Source of the DNA: Aquimarina spinulae
GTDB taxonomy: Bacteria; Bacteroidota; Bacteroidia; Flavobacteriales; Flavobacteriaceae
DNA length: 64,000 nucleotides
Direction: 5' to 3'
NCBI RefSeq assembly: GCF_943373825.1
Contig: NZ_CALSBP010000002.1
Span: 2,221,501 to 2,285,500 of the forward strand
The stretch's first letter is position 1, and each line of letters begins with the position of its first letter. Of this stretch, positions 46,644 through 55,626 are shown in pieces. A model generated the notes under the pieces. That model ran no database searches. It was not told the DNA's origin and saw only the letters and a program-made list of their open reading frames with translations. Position numbers and translations under genes: made by a program.

Positions 46644-47453
46644 TTACACCAATACCTCTGTCTGATAGAAGTTTTCATAGGCATCAGCAAATTCATCTGG
46701 TTTTTTATATTCTAAAACTGGTTGGTCTATTGTTTTTAAATGTTCTACAAGCTCAGATGGAATTTCTTCGGACCCCACAATAATAGCATCAGAATTATCA
46801 ACAGCCACCTTCATAAGGTTACTATATGTTGGTTGAGCTAAATCACTTATTTTTTCTTCATCTATTCCGTCAAACTTTACTTTTTCCAACATATTCTTAT
46901 CCAATATCCCGTCATAACCATTATTATATACAGAAGTAACAATTTTACTTTGACCAAAAAGAGGTTCATTAGCATAATAATTCTTTAAGTATAATGGTAA
47001 AAGAGAAGCTAACCATCCATGCACATGAATCACATCTGGTGACCAGTTTAATTTCTTAACTGTTTCAATCACTCCTTTGGCAAAAAAGATTGCTCGCTCA
47101 TCATTATCTGGAAATAATTTTCCTTCTTCATCAGTTAACGTTGCTTTTCTTTTAAAATAATCCTCATTATCGATAAAATAAACTTGCATTCGTTCTTTTG
47201 GAATCGAAGCAACTTTAATAATAAGGGGCATATCCAGGTCATTAATCACTAAATTCATACCCGAAAGCCGAATTACTTCGTGCAACTGATGCCTCCTCTC
47301 ATTGATATTGCCATATCTAGGCATAAAAATTCTTATTTGCCCCCCTTTATTATTTACCATTCTTGGTGCTTCAAAAGACATAGATGAGATTTCAGTCTCT
47401 GGCAGGTAAGGTATTACTTCTGATGATACATACAATATCCTCTTATCTTTCAT
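46644..47453 (-). CDS. Short glycogen/starch-synthase-like protein (GT5 domain only)
   Basis: This 269-residue protein matches the N-terminal GT5 catalytic half of glycogen synthases: ILYVSSEVIPYLPE, NNKGGQIRIFMPRYG and DVIHVHGWLASLLPLYLKN. The C-terminal glycosyltransferase domain, which carries part of the active site, is missing; a typical enzyme has about 470 residues. There is no sign of a frameshift, since this short form stops cleanly before DUF4270. It may work with a partner or have another function. Confidence 0.85.
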   Translation of the reverse strand: MKDKRILYVSSEVIPYLPETEISSMSFEAPRMVNNKGGQIRIFMPRYGNINERRHQLHEVIRLSGMNLVINDLDMPLIIKVASIPKERMQVYFIDNEDYFKRKATLTDEEGKLFPDNDERAIFFAKGVIETVKKLNWSPDVIHVHGWLASLLPLYLKNYYANEPLFGQSKIVTSVYNNGYDGILDKNMLEKVKFDGIDEEKISDLAQPTYSNLMKVAVDNSDAIIVGSEEIPSELVEHLKTIDQPVLEYKKPDEFADAYENFYQTEVLV

Positions 47454-47565
47454 ATAATCGATACTTTTATCGTCCTCCTTTTGGAATTAATTTTGCAAAA
47501 TTACGAAAATTTATGCAGTCTGCCAGTAATATCTTATTTTTGCACGCCTTTAAGTTATACACCAA

Positions 47566-48414
47566 ATGCGGGTACACGGAAAAAGACGAGATATACTAGA
47601 CGATGTTGCAGCTTTTAATAAGCAGAACAAAACTATTGGTTTTGTTCCCACAATGGGAGCATTGCATAAGGGTCATCTTGCACTAATAGAAAGAGCTCTC
47701 AAGGAAAATCAAAAAGTTGTAGTTAGTATTTTTGTAAACCCTACACAGTTTAATACTACCGAAGATTTAGTTAATTATCCTCGAACTTTGGATTCTGATA
47801 TTGAGCTTTTATCAGAATTATCTAAAGAAATAATTGTATTTGCTCCTACACCAAAAGAGGTGTACGGAGATGAAATGTTATCGATTAATTATGATTTTGG
47901 GGGGTTAGAAAATGAAATGGAGGGCAAATACAGGCCTGGTCATTTTGATGGAGTCGGGACAGTCTTAAAACATTTCTTTACTATTGTTAATCCAGATAAA
48001 GCCTACTTTGGCGAAAAAGATTTTCAACAACTTCAAATTGTTAAAAAATTAGTTGAAATTGAAAAAATGTCAGTTCAAATTATTGGTTGCCCTATCTATA
48101 GAGAAGAAAGTGGATTAGCTTTAAGCTCTCGAAACAAAAGACTTAATCAGAAACAACTTAGTGAATCTCCTTTGATTTATTCGACTCTGAAGCAGGTAAA
48201 AAAAGACTTTGGCACAAAAAGTGTTCATACCTTAAACAAATGGGTGTCAGAACAATTCAAAAACAATGATGAGTTAAAATTAGAATACTTTGAAATTGCA
48301 AAGGTACCTGACTTAAAGTCCATTAAACGAAAACAAAAAGATACCAAATACAGAGCTTTTATAGCTGTATTTGCAGGAGAAATAAGACTCATTGATAACA
48401 TTGCCCTAAATTAA
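47566..48414 (+). CDS. panC: Pantoate-beta-alanine ligase
   Basis: This 282-residue protein joins pantoate and beta-alanine with ATP to form pantothenate. Motifs: FVPTMGALHKGH (HxGH type nucleotide motif), FVNPTQFN, KAYFGEKDFQQL and GLALSSRNKRL. It is transcribed divergently from the GT5 gene and lies 20 bases before panD, which supplies its beta-alanine substrate. Confidence 0.96.
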   Translation: MRVHGKRRDILDDVAAFNKQNKTIGFVPTMGALHKGHLALIERALKENQKVVVSIFVNPTQFNTTEDLVNYPRTLDSDIELLSELSKEIIVFAPTPKEVYGDEMLSINYDFGGLENEMEGKYRPGHFDGVGTVLKHFFTIVNPDKAYFGEKDFQQLQIVKKLVEIEKMSVQIIGCPIYREESGLALSSRNKRLNQKQLSESPLIYSTLKQVKKDFGTKSVHTLNKWVSEQFKNNDELKLEYFEIAKVPDLKSIKRKQKDTKYRAFIAVFAGEIRLIDNIALN

Positions 48415-48434
48415 AAAATAACTAACTTTGTAAC

Positions 48435-48785
48435 ATGTTTGTACACGTAGTAAAATCAAAAATTCATCGCGTTAAGGTGACTGGTGCCGATCTTAATTAT
48501 ATCGGTAGTATAACAATAGATCAAGATCTAATGGATGCTGCTAATATTGTTGAAGGAGAAAAGGTACAGATTGTAAATAATAATAATGGAGAGCGTTTAG
48601 AAACTTACGCTATCCCAGGACCCAGAAACAGTGGTGAAATTACATTAAATGGTGCTGCTGCTCGAAAAGTAGCAAAAGGAGACGTATTAATACTAATCAC
48701 CTATGCCATGATGGATATTGAAGAAGCTAAAAACTTCAAACCAAGACTTCTTTTCCCAAACGAGGAAAATAATTTATTAAAATAA
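48435..48785 (+). CDS. panD: Aspartate 1-decarboxylase precursor
   Basis: This 116-residue pyruvoyl enzyme makes beta-alanine from aspartate. Self-cleavage occurs between G24 and S25 ([10 protein letters not shown]), which creates the pyruvoyl group. The catalytic region [20 protein letters not shown] is intact. It stands between panC and a membrane protein gene three bases downstream, in one operon. Confidence 0.97.
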   Translation: MFVHVVKSKIHRVKVTGADLNYIGSITIDQDLMDAANIVEGEKVQIVNNNNGERLETYAIPGPRNSGEITLNGAAARKVAKGDVLILITYAMMDIEEAKNFKPRLLFPNEENNLLK

Positions 48786-48788
48786 ATA

Positions 48789-49754
48789 GTGAACCCTAAA
48801 CTTATAAAGTTTCTTAAAATTATACTCCCTTTAGCATTGGGAGTTTTTTTAATTTGGTATTCCATCACTTCGGCAACCCCAGAAGAAAGACAAAAAACGC
48901 TTCAGTATATTACGCAAGCAGATCCCAAATGGATTATTCTTTCTGTAATTTTGGGAATTATCTCCCATCTCTCAAGAGCATACCGGTGGAAATTTTTATT
49001 AGAACCTTTGGGGTATCCAATCAAACTATCCAATAGTTTTATGGCTGTTATGGTGGGATATCTTGCAAATCTGGGAATCCCAAGATCTGGAGAAATTCTA
49101 CGTGGTGGTACGATATCAACGTATGAAGGTGTTCCTTTTAAAAAAGCTTTCGGAACCATTATCTCAGAACGAGTTATTGATTTGCTTATGCTTTTATTAG
49201 TGATAGGCATCACACTACTTTTTCAATCAGAACTTCTTTTATCGTACTTAGAAGAAAAAATTGCAAGCCCTTTTATTACTCTTGCTATTTTACTTGGACT
49301 AATACTTTTCGGAATAATGTTCCTTAAAATCATAAAAACTTCTAGCAATCCAATACTTATTAAATTGCGAAATTTTGGAAATGGTCTTCTAGAAGGAGTA
49401 AAAAGCATTTCTAAGATAAGGCAAAAAAGAGCTTTTGTGTTTCATACTTTTCTTATATGGACACTTTATGTCGTGATGTTTTATGTTATTAAATTTACGG
49501 TTCCCGAAACTGCTTCTTTATCTATAGGCCCCATATTGGCCACCTTTGTAGCGGGATCATTTGCTATGTCTACTACTAATGGAGGTATTGGTGCATTTCC
49601 TATCGCTATTGCTGCAATTTTATTACTTTTTGATATCGAAAAACCAGCAGGAGAAGCTTTTGGCTGGATATTATGGACCTCACAGACCGCAATAAATATA
49701 GTCATTGGGGCGTTATCCTTTTTGTTTCTCCCTATTTTAAATAGAGAACAATAA
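48789..49754 (+). CDS. Flippase-like membrane protein (LPG synthase TM family)
   Basis: This 321-residue protein has about eight membrane helices and belongs to the UPF0104 / lysylphosphatidylglycerol-synthase transmembrane family. The markers are ISHLSRAYRWKFLLEPLG, VGYLANLGIPRSGEILRG and FVAGSFAMSTTNGGIGAFP. Without the cytosolic transferase domain it is likely a lipid or polyprenyl-lipid flippase-type protein. The start is GTG three bases after panD, so it is co-translated with the pan genes, although its work is probably unrelated. Confidence 0.85.
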   Translation: MNPKLIKFLKIILPLALGVFLIWYSITSATPEERQKTLQYITQADPKWIILSVILGIISHLSRAYRWKFLLEPLGYPIKLSNSFMAVMVGYLANLGIPRSGEILRGGTISTYEGVPFKKAFGTIISERVIDLLMLLLVIGITLLFQSELLLSYLEEKIASPFITLAILLGLILFGIMFLKIIKTSSNPILIKLRNFGNGLLEGVKSISKIRQKRAFVFHTFLIWTLYVVMFYVIKFTVPETASLSIGPILATFVAGSFAMSTTNGGIGAFPIAIAAILLLFDIEKPAGEAFGWILWTSQTAINIVIGALSFLFLPILNREQ

Positions 49755-49802
49755 CGAAATAATTTATATATTGTCCCTTGCTTAACCTTAATCCTAATAC
49801 TT

Positions 49803-50948
49803 ATGAAAAAAAGTGTGACTCTTATTATAGCTTGTATTTTTGTTGTTTCCAGCTATGGACAAACAATATATGAGTCTTTCAGATCTATCAAATTAGACCA
49901 AAGTAGAGAGTTAAAAATTCAGCTTCCGCGTAATTATAAGAAAAATGAAGACAAAATATATCCCTTGATTATTGTTCTTGATGGGGATTACTTATTCGAA
50001 CCCGTTGCCGGAAATGTGGATTATTTTTCCTATTGGGAAGATATGCCAGAATCAATCGTTGTTGGTGTTAATCAAAGAAAAACCAGAGAAGATGATTGCA
50101 GATATGATACCGCAGAGTTTTTACCCACTCTAAAAGGAGCAGAATTTTATGAATTTATAGGACAAGAGCTTGTTCCTTACCTAAATGAAAATTATCGTAC
50201 CGCACAACTTAAAATTATTGTTGGGCATGATTATACTGCTAATTTTATAAATTACTTTTTGTTTAAAGACAATCCTATTTTTCAGGGATATGTATGTATT
50301 AGCCCAGAATTAGGGCCACCAATGGGGGATCGAATTTCGAGCAAATTAGAGACTTCATCCGACATTTGGTATTACCTGGCTACTGCAACTAATGATGCCG
50401 ATAATATCAAAAAGAACCTCATTGCATTAGATGAGAAACTCTCTGTAATAGAAAATCCTGAAATGAGCTATTTCTTTGATAACTTTGAAGAATCTTCTCA
50501 TTATACTTTGGTTGGAAAAGCTATTCCTAATGCTCTCGAAGGTATTTTTGAAATGTATCGCCCGATAAGCAAGAAAACATATAAAGAAGTTCTTCTTACA
50601 CTAGAAACTTCGCCCTATGACTATCTTGTAGATATGTATAAAACTACAGAAAAACTGTATGGTATTAAACGTAAAATAAGAATTAACGATTTTATTGCTG
50701 TATCTACTGCTCTCGAAAAAAAGGAAAACTGGTCAGAATTAGAACCTTTAGGTAAGCTAGCTATAAAAGAGCATTCTGATTTAATGCTGGGGCATTATTA
50801 TTTAGGTATGTTCTATGAACAAACAGGAGAACCCAAAAAAGCTATGAGAGCTTATGAAAGTGGTTTTCAACTCTCTGAAGTTGCTTTCTTAACCAAAGAT
50901 TATATGCTGGATAAGGTTAACAAAATTAAAGAAGATTTTGGTTGGTAA
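49803..50948 (+). CDS. Exported esterase-like protein lacking the usual serine, with C-terminal TPR
   Basis: This 381-residue protein has a signal peptide (KSVTLIIACIFVVSSYGQ). Residues 25-260 match the putative esterase (Fes/IroE, esterase D) fold: LKIQLPRNYKKNEDKIYPLIIVLDGDYLFE and VPYLNENYRTAQLKI. The nucleophile elbow reads GHDYTA, so Asp143 stands where family members have Ser (GHSxGG). It may therefore be inactive or work differently. The C-terminal 60 residues hold a TPR-like pair (GHYYLGMFYEQTGEPKKAMRAYE). A strong terminator follows. Confidence 0.8.
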   Translation: MKKSVTLIIACIFVVSSYGQTIYESFRSIKLDQSRELKIQLPRNYKKNEDKIYPLIIVLDGDYLFEPVAGNVDYFSYWEDMPESIVVGVNQRKTREDDCRYDTAEFLPTLKGAEFYEFIGQELVPYLNENYRTAQLKIIVGHDYTANFINYFLFKDNPIFQGYVCISPELGPPMGDRISSKLETSSDIWYYLATATNDADNIKKNLIALDEKLSVIENPEMSYFFDNFEESSHYTLVGKAIPNALEGIFEMYRPISKKTYKEVLLTLETSPYDYLVDMYKTTEKLYGIKRKIRINDFIAVSTALEKKENWSELEPLGKLAIKEHSDLMLGHYYLGMFYEQTGEPKKAMRAYESGFQLSEVAFLTKDYMLDKVNKIKEDFGW

Positions 50949-50969
50949 ACCTACCAGTCACACGCATAA

Positions 50970-50997
50970 AAAAAGATCCTGAAAACAGGATCTTTTT
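50970..50997. terminator. Bidirectional terminator
   Basis: AAAAAGATCCTG and its exact complement enclose AAAA, giving a 12-bp stem with T runs on both strands. It ends both the esterase-like gene and the Cys-rich peptide gene that converges on it. Confidence 0.85.
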
Positions 50998-51018
50998 GTT
51001 TTTTGAATGCTATTGATT

Positions 51019-51183
51019 TTAACAAATCATACATTCGATATAGCACTCGTAAGGCGTCTGACCCGTTTGCATACAGGCTCCCATGCATGCACGATCAATA
51101 CAGTTGGGTCTTCCTCCTCCATTAATTTCTTTTTGAGCAATTTTACGTATTGGTTTTACTCCTGTCAATTTTAGAATTTTCAT
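51019..51183 (-). CDS. Orphan Cys-rich GG-leader peptide 9
   Basis: This 54-residue precursor has a 23-residue leader MKILKLTGVKPIRKIAQKEI ending NGG. The 31-residue core has six cysteines (C28, C33, C37, C47, C51, C54; pattern Cx4Cx3Cx9Cx3Cx2C), which fits three disulfides or another thiol-based modification. The leader shares length and the xEINGG ending with the peptides at 2.7-10.7 kb, but is basic and lacks the palindromic promoter. No exporter or modification gene lies beside it, so it would depend on a distant system. It converges with the esterase-like gene on a shared terminator. Confidence 0.7.
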   Translation of the reverse strand: MKILKLTGVKPIRKIAQKEINGGGRPNCIDRACMGACMQTGQTPYECYIECMIC

Positions 51184-51346
51184 GATTGTATACTATTATT
51201 GGTTAAGTACTAAATATACTATATTTTCAATTAAGAAAGTTGGTTTTTGAAATCCAAGCAAAAATATTTGATAGTTATTTTAGGAGTTCATTTTTGTGTA
51301 CTGTATTATTAAAATAATAGTATTTTTACACTCTTATCAATCTTCT

Positions 51347-52714
51347 ATGGCTAAGACCAAAACTGTTTTTTTCTGTCAGAATTGTGGAGCACAATACTCT
51401 AAATGGCAAGGACAATGTACATCCTGTAAAGAGTGGAATACTATTGCCGAAGAAATCGTTCAAAAAGCTTCGACCAGTGATTGGAAAAGTGCTACATCTA
51501 GTCCTAAAACAAATAGAACAGCCAAGCCCTTACGAATTTCAGAAATTGACACTAGCCAGGAAGCTCGTTATAATACAGATGACGCCGAATTAAATCGTGT
51601 ACTTGGAGGAGGGTTGGTGCCTGGTTCTTTAACACTACTGGGAGGCGAACCAGGAATAGGAAAAAGTACATTGCTACTACAAATTAGTCTTAAATTACCA
51701 TATAAAACATTATATGTTTCTGGAGAAGAAAGTCAGCAGCAAATCAAGATGCGTGCAGAACGTATTCATTCTAAAACAGATAATTGCTTAGTGCTTACCG
51801 AAACCAAGACTCAAAATATCTTTAAGCAGATTGAGGAAACTCAACCCGATATTGTTATTATAGATTCTATCCAAACCTTGCACAGTGATTATATAGAAAG
51901 TAGTGCAGGAAGTATTTCTCAGATCAGAGAATGCACTACAGAATTAATCAAGTTTGCCAAAGAAACGGCAACGCCTGTAGTATTAATTGGCCATATCACA
52001 AAAGATGGTAATATCGCCGGTCCAAAAATTCTGGAGCATATGGTTGATACCGTACTACAGTTTGAAGGAGATCGAAACCATGTATACAGAATTTTACGTG
52101 CTTTAAAAAATAGATTTGGATCTACTTCTGAATTAGGGATTTATGAAATGCAGGGAAGCGGTCTACGAGAAGTTACTAATCCCAGCGAGATTTTAATTTC
52201 TAAAAAAGAAGAAGAATTAAGTGGTACCGCTATAGCTTCTACTGTAGAAGGTATGCGACCACTCATGATAGAAGTACAAGCTTTGGTGAGTACTGCAGTA
52301 TATGGGACCCCGCAACGCAGTGCAACAGGATACAACCTTAAACGTCTTAATATGATCCTGGCAGTTTTAGAGAAACGTGCTGGTTTTAGGTTGGGAGCCA
52401 AAGATGTATTCCTTAATATCACAGGAGGCATCTCTGTAGATGACCCTGCAATTGATCTGGCAGTAGTTGCTGCCATATTATCCTCAAGTGAGGACATTCC
52501 TATACCCAAAGACTTTTGCTTTGCTGCAGAGGTTGGCCTGGCAGGAGAAATACGCCCGGTAACCAAAGTAGAACAACGTATACAAGAAGCAGAGAAACTA
52601 GGTTTCTCTACTATCTTTGTTTCTAAATACAATAAAATATCCTTGAAAAATACTCAAATTCAAATTCAGATGGTTACCAAAATCGAAGATGTAGTTGAGT
52701 TTTTATTTGGTTAA
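51347..52714 (+). CDS. radA: DNA repair protein RadA
   Basis: This protein has 455 residues. ATG 51347 is chosen because it places MAKTKTVFFCQNCG at the N-terminus as in the family. The zinc finger CQNCG...CTSC comes first, then a RecA-like ATPase with Walker A GGEPGIGKST, the KNRFGST motif and a C-terminal Lon-like domain. RadA promotes branch migration during recombination repair. Its 3' end overlaps the convergent aldo/keto reductase gene by four bases. Confidence 0.96.
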   Translation: MAKTKTVFFCQNCGAQYSKWQGQCTSCKEWNTIAEEIVQKASTSDWKSATSSPKTNRTAKPLRISEIDTSQEARYNTDDAELNRVLGGGLVPGSLTLLGGEPGIGKSTLLLQISLKLPYKTLYVSGEESQQQIKMRAERIHSKTDNCLVLTETKTQNIFKQIEETQPDIVIIDSIQTLHSDYIESSAGSISQIRECTTELIKFAKETATPVVLIGHITKDGNIAGPKILEHMVDTVLQFEGDRNHVYRILRALKNRFGSTSELGIYEMQGSGLREVTNPSEILISKKEEELSGTAIASTVEGMRPLMIEVQALVSTAVYGTPQRSATGYNLKRLNMILAVLEKRAGFRLGAKDVFLNITGGISVDDPAIDLAVVAAILSSSEDIPIPKDFCFAAEVGLAGEIRPVTKVEQRIQEAEKLGFSTIFVSKYNKISLKNTQIQIQMVTKIEDVVEFLFG

Positions 52715-53742
52715 GGAGCGGGGTTAGGATTATTTTCATGTACTGCCTCAATCTCATCTAAAATTGCATCAGAAAGTGTGATATCGATACTACCAATATT
52801 TTCTTTTAACTGATCCAGTGATGTAGCACCAATAATATTACTAGTTACAAAAGGACGGTCATTTATAAATGCCAAAGCCATTTGAGTCAAGCTTATACCA
52901 TGTTTTTTTGCTATCTCATTATACGCCCTTGTTGCTTCAAACGATTTCTCGTTATGATATCTTGCAAATTGCGGAAATAAGGTTACTCTGGCATTTTTTG
53001 GGGTTTCCTCGAGATATTTTCCTGTTAATTGCCCAAAACCAAGAGGAGAATAGGGTAAATGCCCAATATTTTCACGATGTAAAACTTCGGTAAGACCTAC
53101 CTCATCTTTTCGGTTTAATAAATTATATGGATTTTGAACTGTAATCATTTTTGGTGCTCCTTTTCGAGCTTCTTCAGCATAGCGCATTACCCCATAAGGT
53201 GTTTCATTAGAAAGACCTATTTGTCTTATCTTTCCTGCCACAACAAAATCCTGAAGGTAACTTAATACTTCACCAAAATTATCCTCCCATCGCTCTGCTT
53301 CGTCATGTGCATATCCTCTAACTCCAAAGAAATTGGTGTTTCGTTCTGGCCAATGCAATTGATACAGATCAATATAATCAGTTTGTAAGCGCTGTAAGCT
53401 TTTATGTATCGCATCAGTAAATTCTGCCTTTGTAAAACCTCCTGTACGAATATGATTAACAAAATCTCTGGGGCCTACAATTTTGGTAGCAATAACTACC
53501 TCATCCCGTTTATTTGTTTTTTTTAACCATGTCCCGATAATTCTTTCTGTACTTCCTTGGGTTTCCTTATTTGCCGGCACAGAATATAACTCTGCCGTAT
53601 CAATAAAATTAACTCCTTTATCGATGGCGTAGTCTAACTGTTGATGCCCTTCTTCTTCGGTATTTTGCTCTCCCCAGGTCATGCTTCCCAGGCATATTTT
53701 ACTTACTCGTATATCTGTACCAGGTAATGTAGTGTACTTCAT
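52711..53742 (-). CDS. Aldo/keto reductase (Tas-like)
   Basis: This 343-residue NAD(P)H-dependent oxidoreductase has a TIM-barrel. The catalytic tetrad is visible: Asp and Tyr in FIDTAELYSVP, Lys in VIATKIVG and His in YQLHWPERN. The cofactor-binding end is SNIIGATSLDQLKENI. The sequence is close to the E. coli Tas / YajO group. The physiological substrate is unknown. It is monocistronic. Confidence 0.92.
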   Translation of the reverse strand: MKYTTLPGTDIRVSKICLGSMTWGEQNTEEEGHQQLDYAIDKGVNFIDTAELYSVPANKETQGSTERIIGTWLKKTNKRDEVVIATKIVGPRDFVNHIRTGGFTKAEFTDAIHKSLQRLQTDYIDLYQLHWPERNTNFFGVRGYAHDEAERWEDNFGEVLSYLQDFVVAGKIRQIGLSNETPYGVMRYAEEARKGAPKMITVQNPYNLLNRKDEVGLTEVLHRENIGHLPYSPLGFGQLTGKYLEETPKNARVTLFPQFARYHNEKSFEATRAYNEIAKKHGISLTQMALAFINDRPFVTSNIIGATSLDQLKENIGSIDITLSDAILDEIEAVHENNPNPAP

Positions 53743-54115
53743 TATTTTGGTTATAAATTTTTAAGTTGAGAATAAAAAAAACTACAAAATGAGCTACTTA
53801 ACCCTTTTATAATTTATATAATATAAAATTGAATTCATGATCAAAAGTAGAAACTCTTCTCTTAGTTAGTGTAAAAATTATCATAATAAATCTGATGAAA
53901 ACATAATCTATATTTCTGCATCTTTTCTTTTCTAAATGTGAAATAAATCCACAATTGGTATATCGGATCAACAGTTTTGAAGTAACAACCCGAAAACACA
54001 AAAAACACAATCAATTGATAATCAATATTTTAAACATTATAGAAATTGTTTCAAACTCTGGAATGATAATTTCTTTTTATATAGTAAAGTATAACAAAAA
54101 CTAATTCTAAAAAAT
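53743..54115. other. Non-coding stretch upstream of a small exported protein
   Basis: This is AT-rich. No gene, strong hairpin or perfect TAnnTTTG box is visible. It must hold the promoters of the two divergent genes. Confidence 0.4.
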
Positions 54116-54439
54116 ATGAAAAAGATAAGTATCATAGCTGCTATATGTGTTGTTCTATTTTCATTCGAAACCGTATCTGCACAAGAAGTCGAAGAAGCTT
54201 TACCTATTACTAAAATAGAAGCTTCTACCAATCAGCAAGATTACAAACAAGTTAAAATAGACAAGCTTTCTGAAATCATTAAAGCCGCTGTTGAAAAAGA
54301 TTTTCCAGAAGCTAGTATTTCTGAAGCCTATACTGACAAGATTGGAAATTACAAATTAATCCTTGCTATAGGTAACGACACTAAAACGGTATATACCAAC
54401 GCTAGGGGAGAATGGTTTGATCCAAATAAAAAAAGGTGA
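54116..54439 (+). CDS. Small exported protein, PepSY-like
   Basis: This 107-residue protein has a signal peptide (MKKISIIAAICVVLFSFETVSAQ). The mature 84 residues contain one alpha/beta unit (LSEIIKAAVEKDFPEASISEAYTDKIGNYKLILAIGNDTKTVY). This resembles PepSY-like domains found in small periplasmic proteins of Bacteroidota. The last residues GEWFDPNKKR fit a short beta strand and tail. The role is unknown. A strong terminator follows. Confidence 0.7.
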   Translation: MKKISIIAAICVVLFSFETVSAQEVEEALPITKIEASTNQQDYKQVKIDKLSEIIKAAVEKDFPEASISEAYTDKIGNYKLILAIGNDTKTVYTNARGEWFDPNKKR

Positions 54440-54474
54440 TACCAAGTTACTGACTTCTTCCTTATTTTAACCAG

Positions 54475-54504
54475 AAAAGAGCTTCTTATATAAGAAGCTC
54501 TTTT
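54475..54504 (+). terminator. Rho-independent terminator
   Basis: AAAAGAGCTTCTTA pairs perfectly with TAAGAAGCTCTTTT over 14 bp with a two-base gap, followed by T residues. It ends the small exported protein gene. Confidence 0.85.
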
Positions 54505-54509
54505 TTTAA

Positions 54510-54543
54510 TCAAAACGGATACGACTACCCCTTGTCGCATCCG
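54510..54543. repeat. Second hairpin after the terminator
   Basis: AAACGGAT-CGAC pairs with GTCG-ATCCGTTT with one mismatched base on each side. It lies five bases after the first terminator and might be a back-up terminator or a separate repeat. Confidence 0.5.
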
Positions 54544-54814
54544 TTTCACACACTAAACCAACCTAAAATTATTCCTCCAACATCCATCAAATATATTTTA
54601 GGAATGAACCTATATTATCTTGTTTCTATATCTAAACACTACATTTCTTCCTTTCGAATTTTACTTTTTTACCCCTTGTTCCAAGTTTAGATACTAGATA
54701 AAGTGTTTATATGCTCATTGGTTTACTCAAATGTAAAGCGCAATATCATTTTACAAAACACAGAATGAGTGAACGGTAGTTTTGAGTTAGGGAACTCTTA
54801 TTTTGAAGTATTAT
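54544..54814. other. Intergenic stretch without recognised feature
   Basis: No open frame, repeat or promoter could be supported. Genes on both sides read toward it. Confidence 0.4.
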
Positions 54815-54838
54815 ACCAAACTAAGATATTTGTTTGGT
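54815..54838 (-). terminator. Hairpin at the end of the DUF434 gene
   Basis: ACCAAAC (54815-54821) pairs with GTTTGGT (54832-54838) right after the stop codon on the minus strand. The T tract is weak. Confidence 0.4.
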
Positions 54839-54839
54839 G

Positions 54840-55553
54840 TTATTCTGCATATATTATATTCGCCTCCTGGATATAATGATCAATAAGGTAAGCGGCCAGG
54901 TTTGTATTTTTTTGTGCTCTATCCAATATCCAGGCATCAGAGCTTACTACAATATGTGCTGAGCTTGCTAATTCCTTATCTGGGTTATTAACCAAATCTA
55001 TTGTCCAGGGAAAATCATGCTGTTCTGCTAATTCCCGAAGTGTTGTTTTTAATCGCCCACTGTTAGAAACCGGAGCATCAAAATACCAATGTACCCCACT
55101 TACTCCAAGTTTGTTAAGTGTATTTCCTATTATTAGAAGGGCTTCCTCTGTTTTTTGAACTCGTTTATAGGTGCCATGAACACCAGATACATCGCGATAA
55201 TATCCATCAAGTCCTTTAAAAATATATGCTCCAGACAAGGCACTTTCGAGAATAATCAATAAGTTAAATCCGTCTATCGCTATGATTTGCCCTTTTAACA
55301 TTTTTGACGTTACCCTATTTTTATTACGAATCGCAATTTGTTGTTCACTACAACTCATACCACGCAAAGCTCTTTGCTGTCGTGCATTAAGGGTATAGCG
55401 ATTTCCTACCAACTGTACAGATGATTTTTCTGCATAACCGTGAGAAAGGAGATACAACATATCTTTTGCTGCTGCTTTTAATTTTTCCTGCATCGGTAAC
55501 TCTCCAAACAATCGATCATCACTAGCTTCTCTTCCTCTATTGCGAGTAGTCAT
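54840..55553 (-). CDS. DUF434/DUF5616 family protein
   Basis: This 237-residue cytoplasmic protein has an N-terminal DUF434 part (LKAAAKDMLYLLSHGYAEKSSVQLVGNRYTLNARQQRALRGMSCS). A second half (GQIIAIDGFNLLIILESALSGAYIFKG, WYFDAPVSNSGRL, DAWILDRAQK) resembles a PIN/NYN-like nuclease fold with Asp residues. The reaction is not established. It lies downstream of the S24-like gene on the same strand, with a terminator between. Confidence 0.8.
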   Translation of the reverse strand: MTTRNRGREASDDRLFGELPMQEKLKAAAKDMLYLLSHGYAEKSSVQLVGNRYTLNARQQRALRGMSCSEQQIAIRNKNRVTSKMLKGQIIAIDGFNLLIILESALSGAYIFKGLDGYYRDVSGVHGTYKRVQKTEEALLIIGNTLNKLGVSGVHWYFDAPVSNSGRLKTTLRELAEQHDFPWTIDLVNNPDKELASSAHIVVSSDAWILDRAQKNTNLAAYLIDHYIQEANIIYAE

Positions 55554-55600
55554 TTAGATTTACTTTGATAAAATAGTATATAATAAGTGATGTATACAAA

Positions 55601-55622
55601 CAAAAAAAGCGCTCTCAGCGCT
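55601..55622 (-). terminator. Terminator of the S24-like gene
   Basis: A short GC-rich stem AGCGC/GCGCT with a five-base loop is followed on the minus strand by TTTTTTT. It starts four bases after the gene end. Confidence 0.6.
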
Positions 55623-55626
55623 ATCT

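Noticed and set aside
50970..50997. Hairpin as an operator for the Cys-rich peptide
   Set aside because: It lies downstream of both convergent genes and has T tracts on both sides, so a terminator explains it fully.
52141..52632. Minus-strand frame of 163 codons inside radA
   Set aside because: It is antisense to conserved radA sequence and is best explained as a shadow frame.
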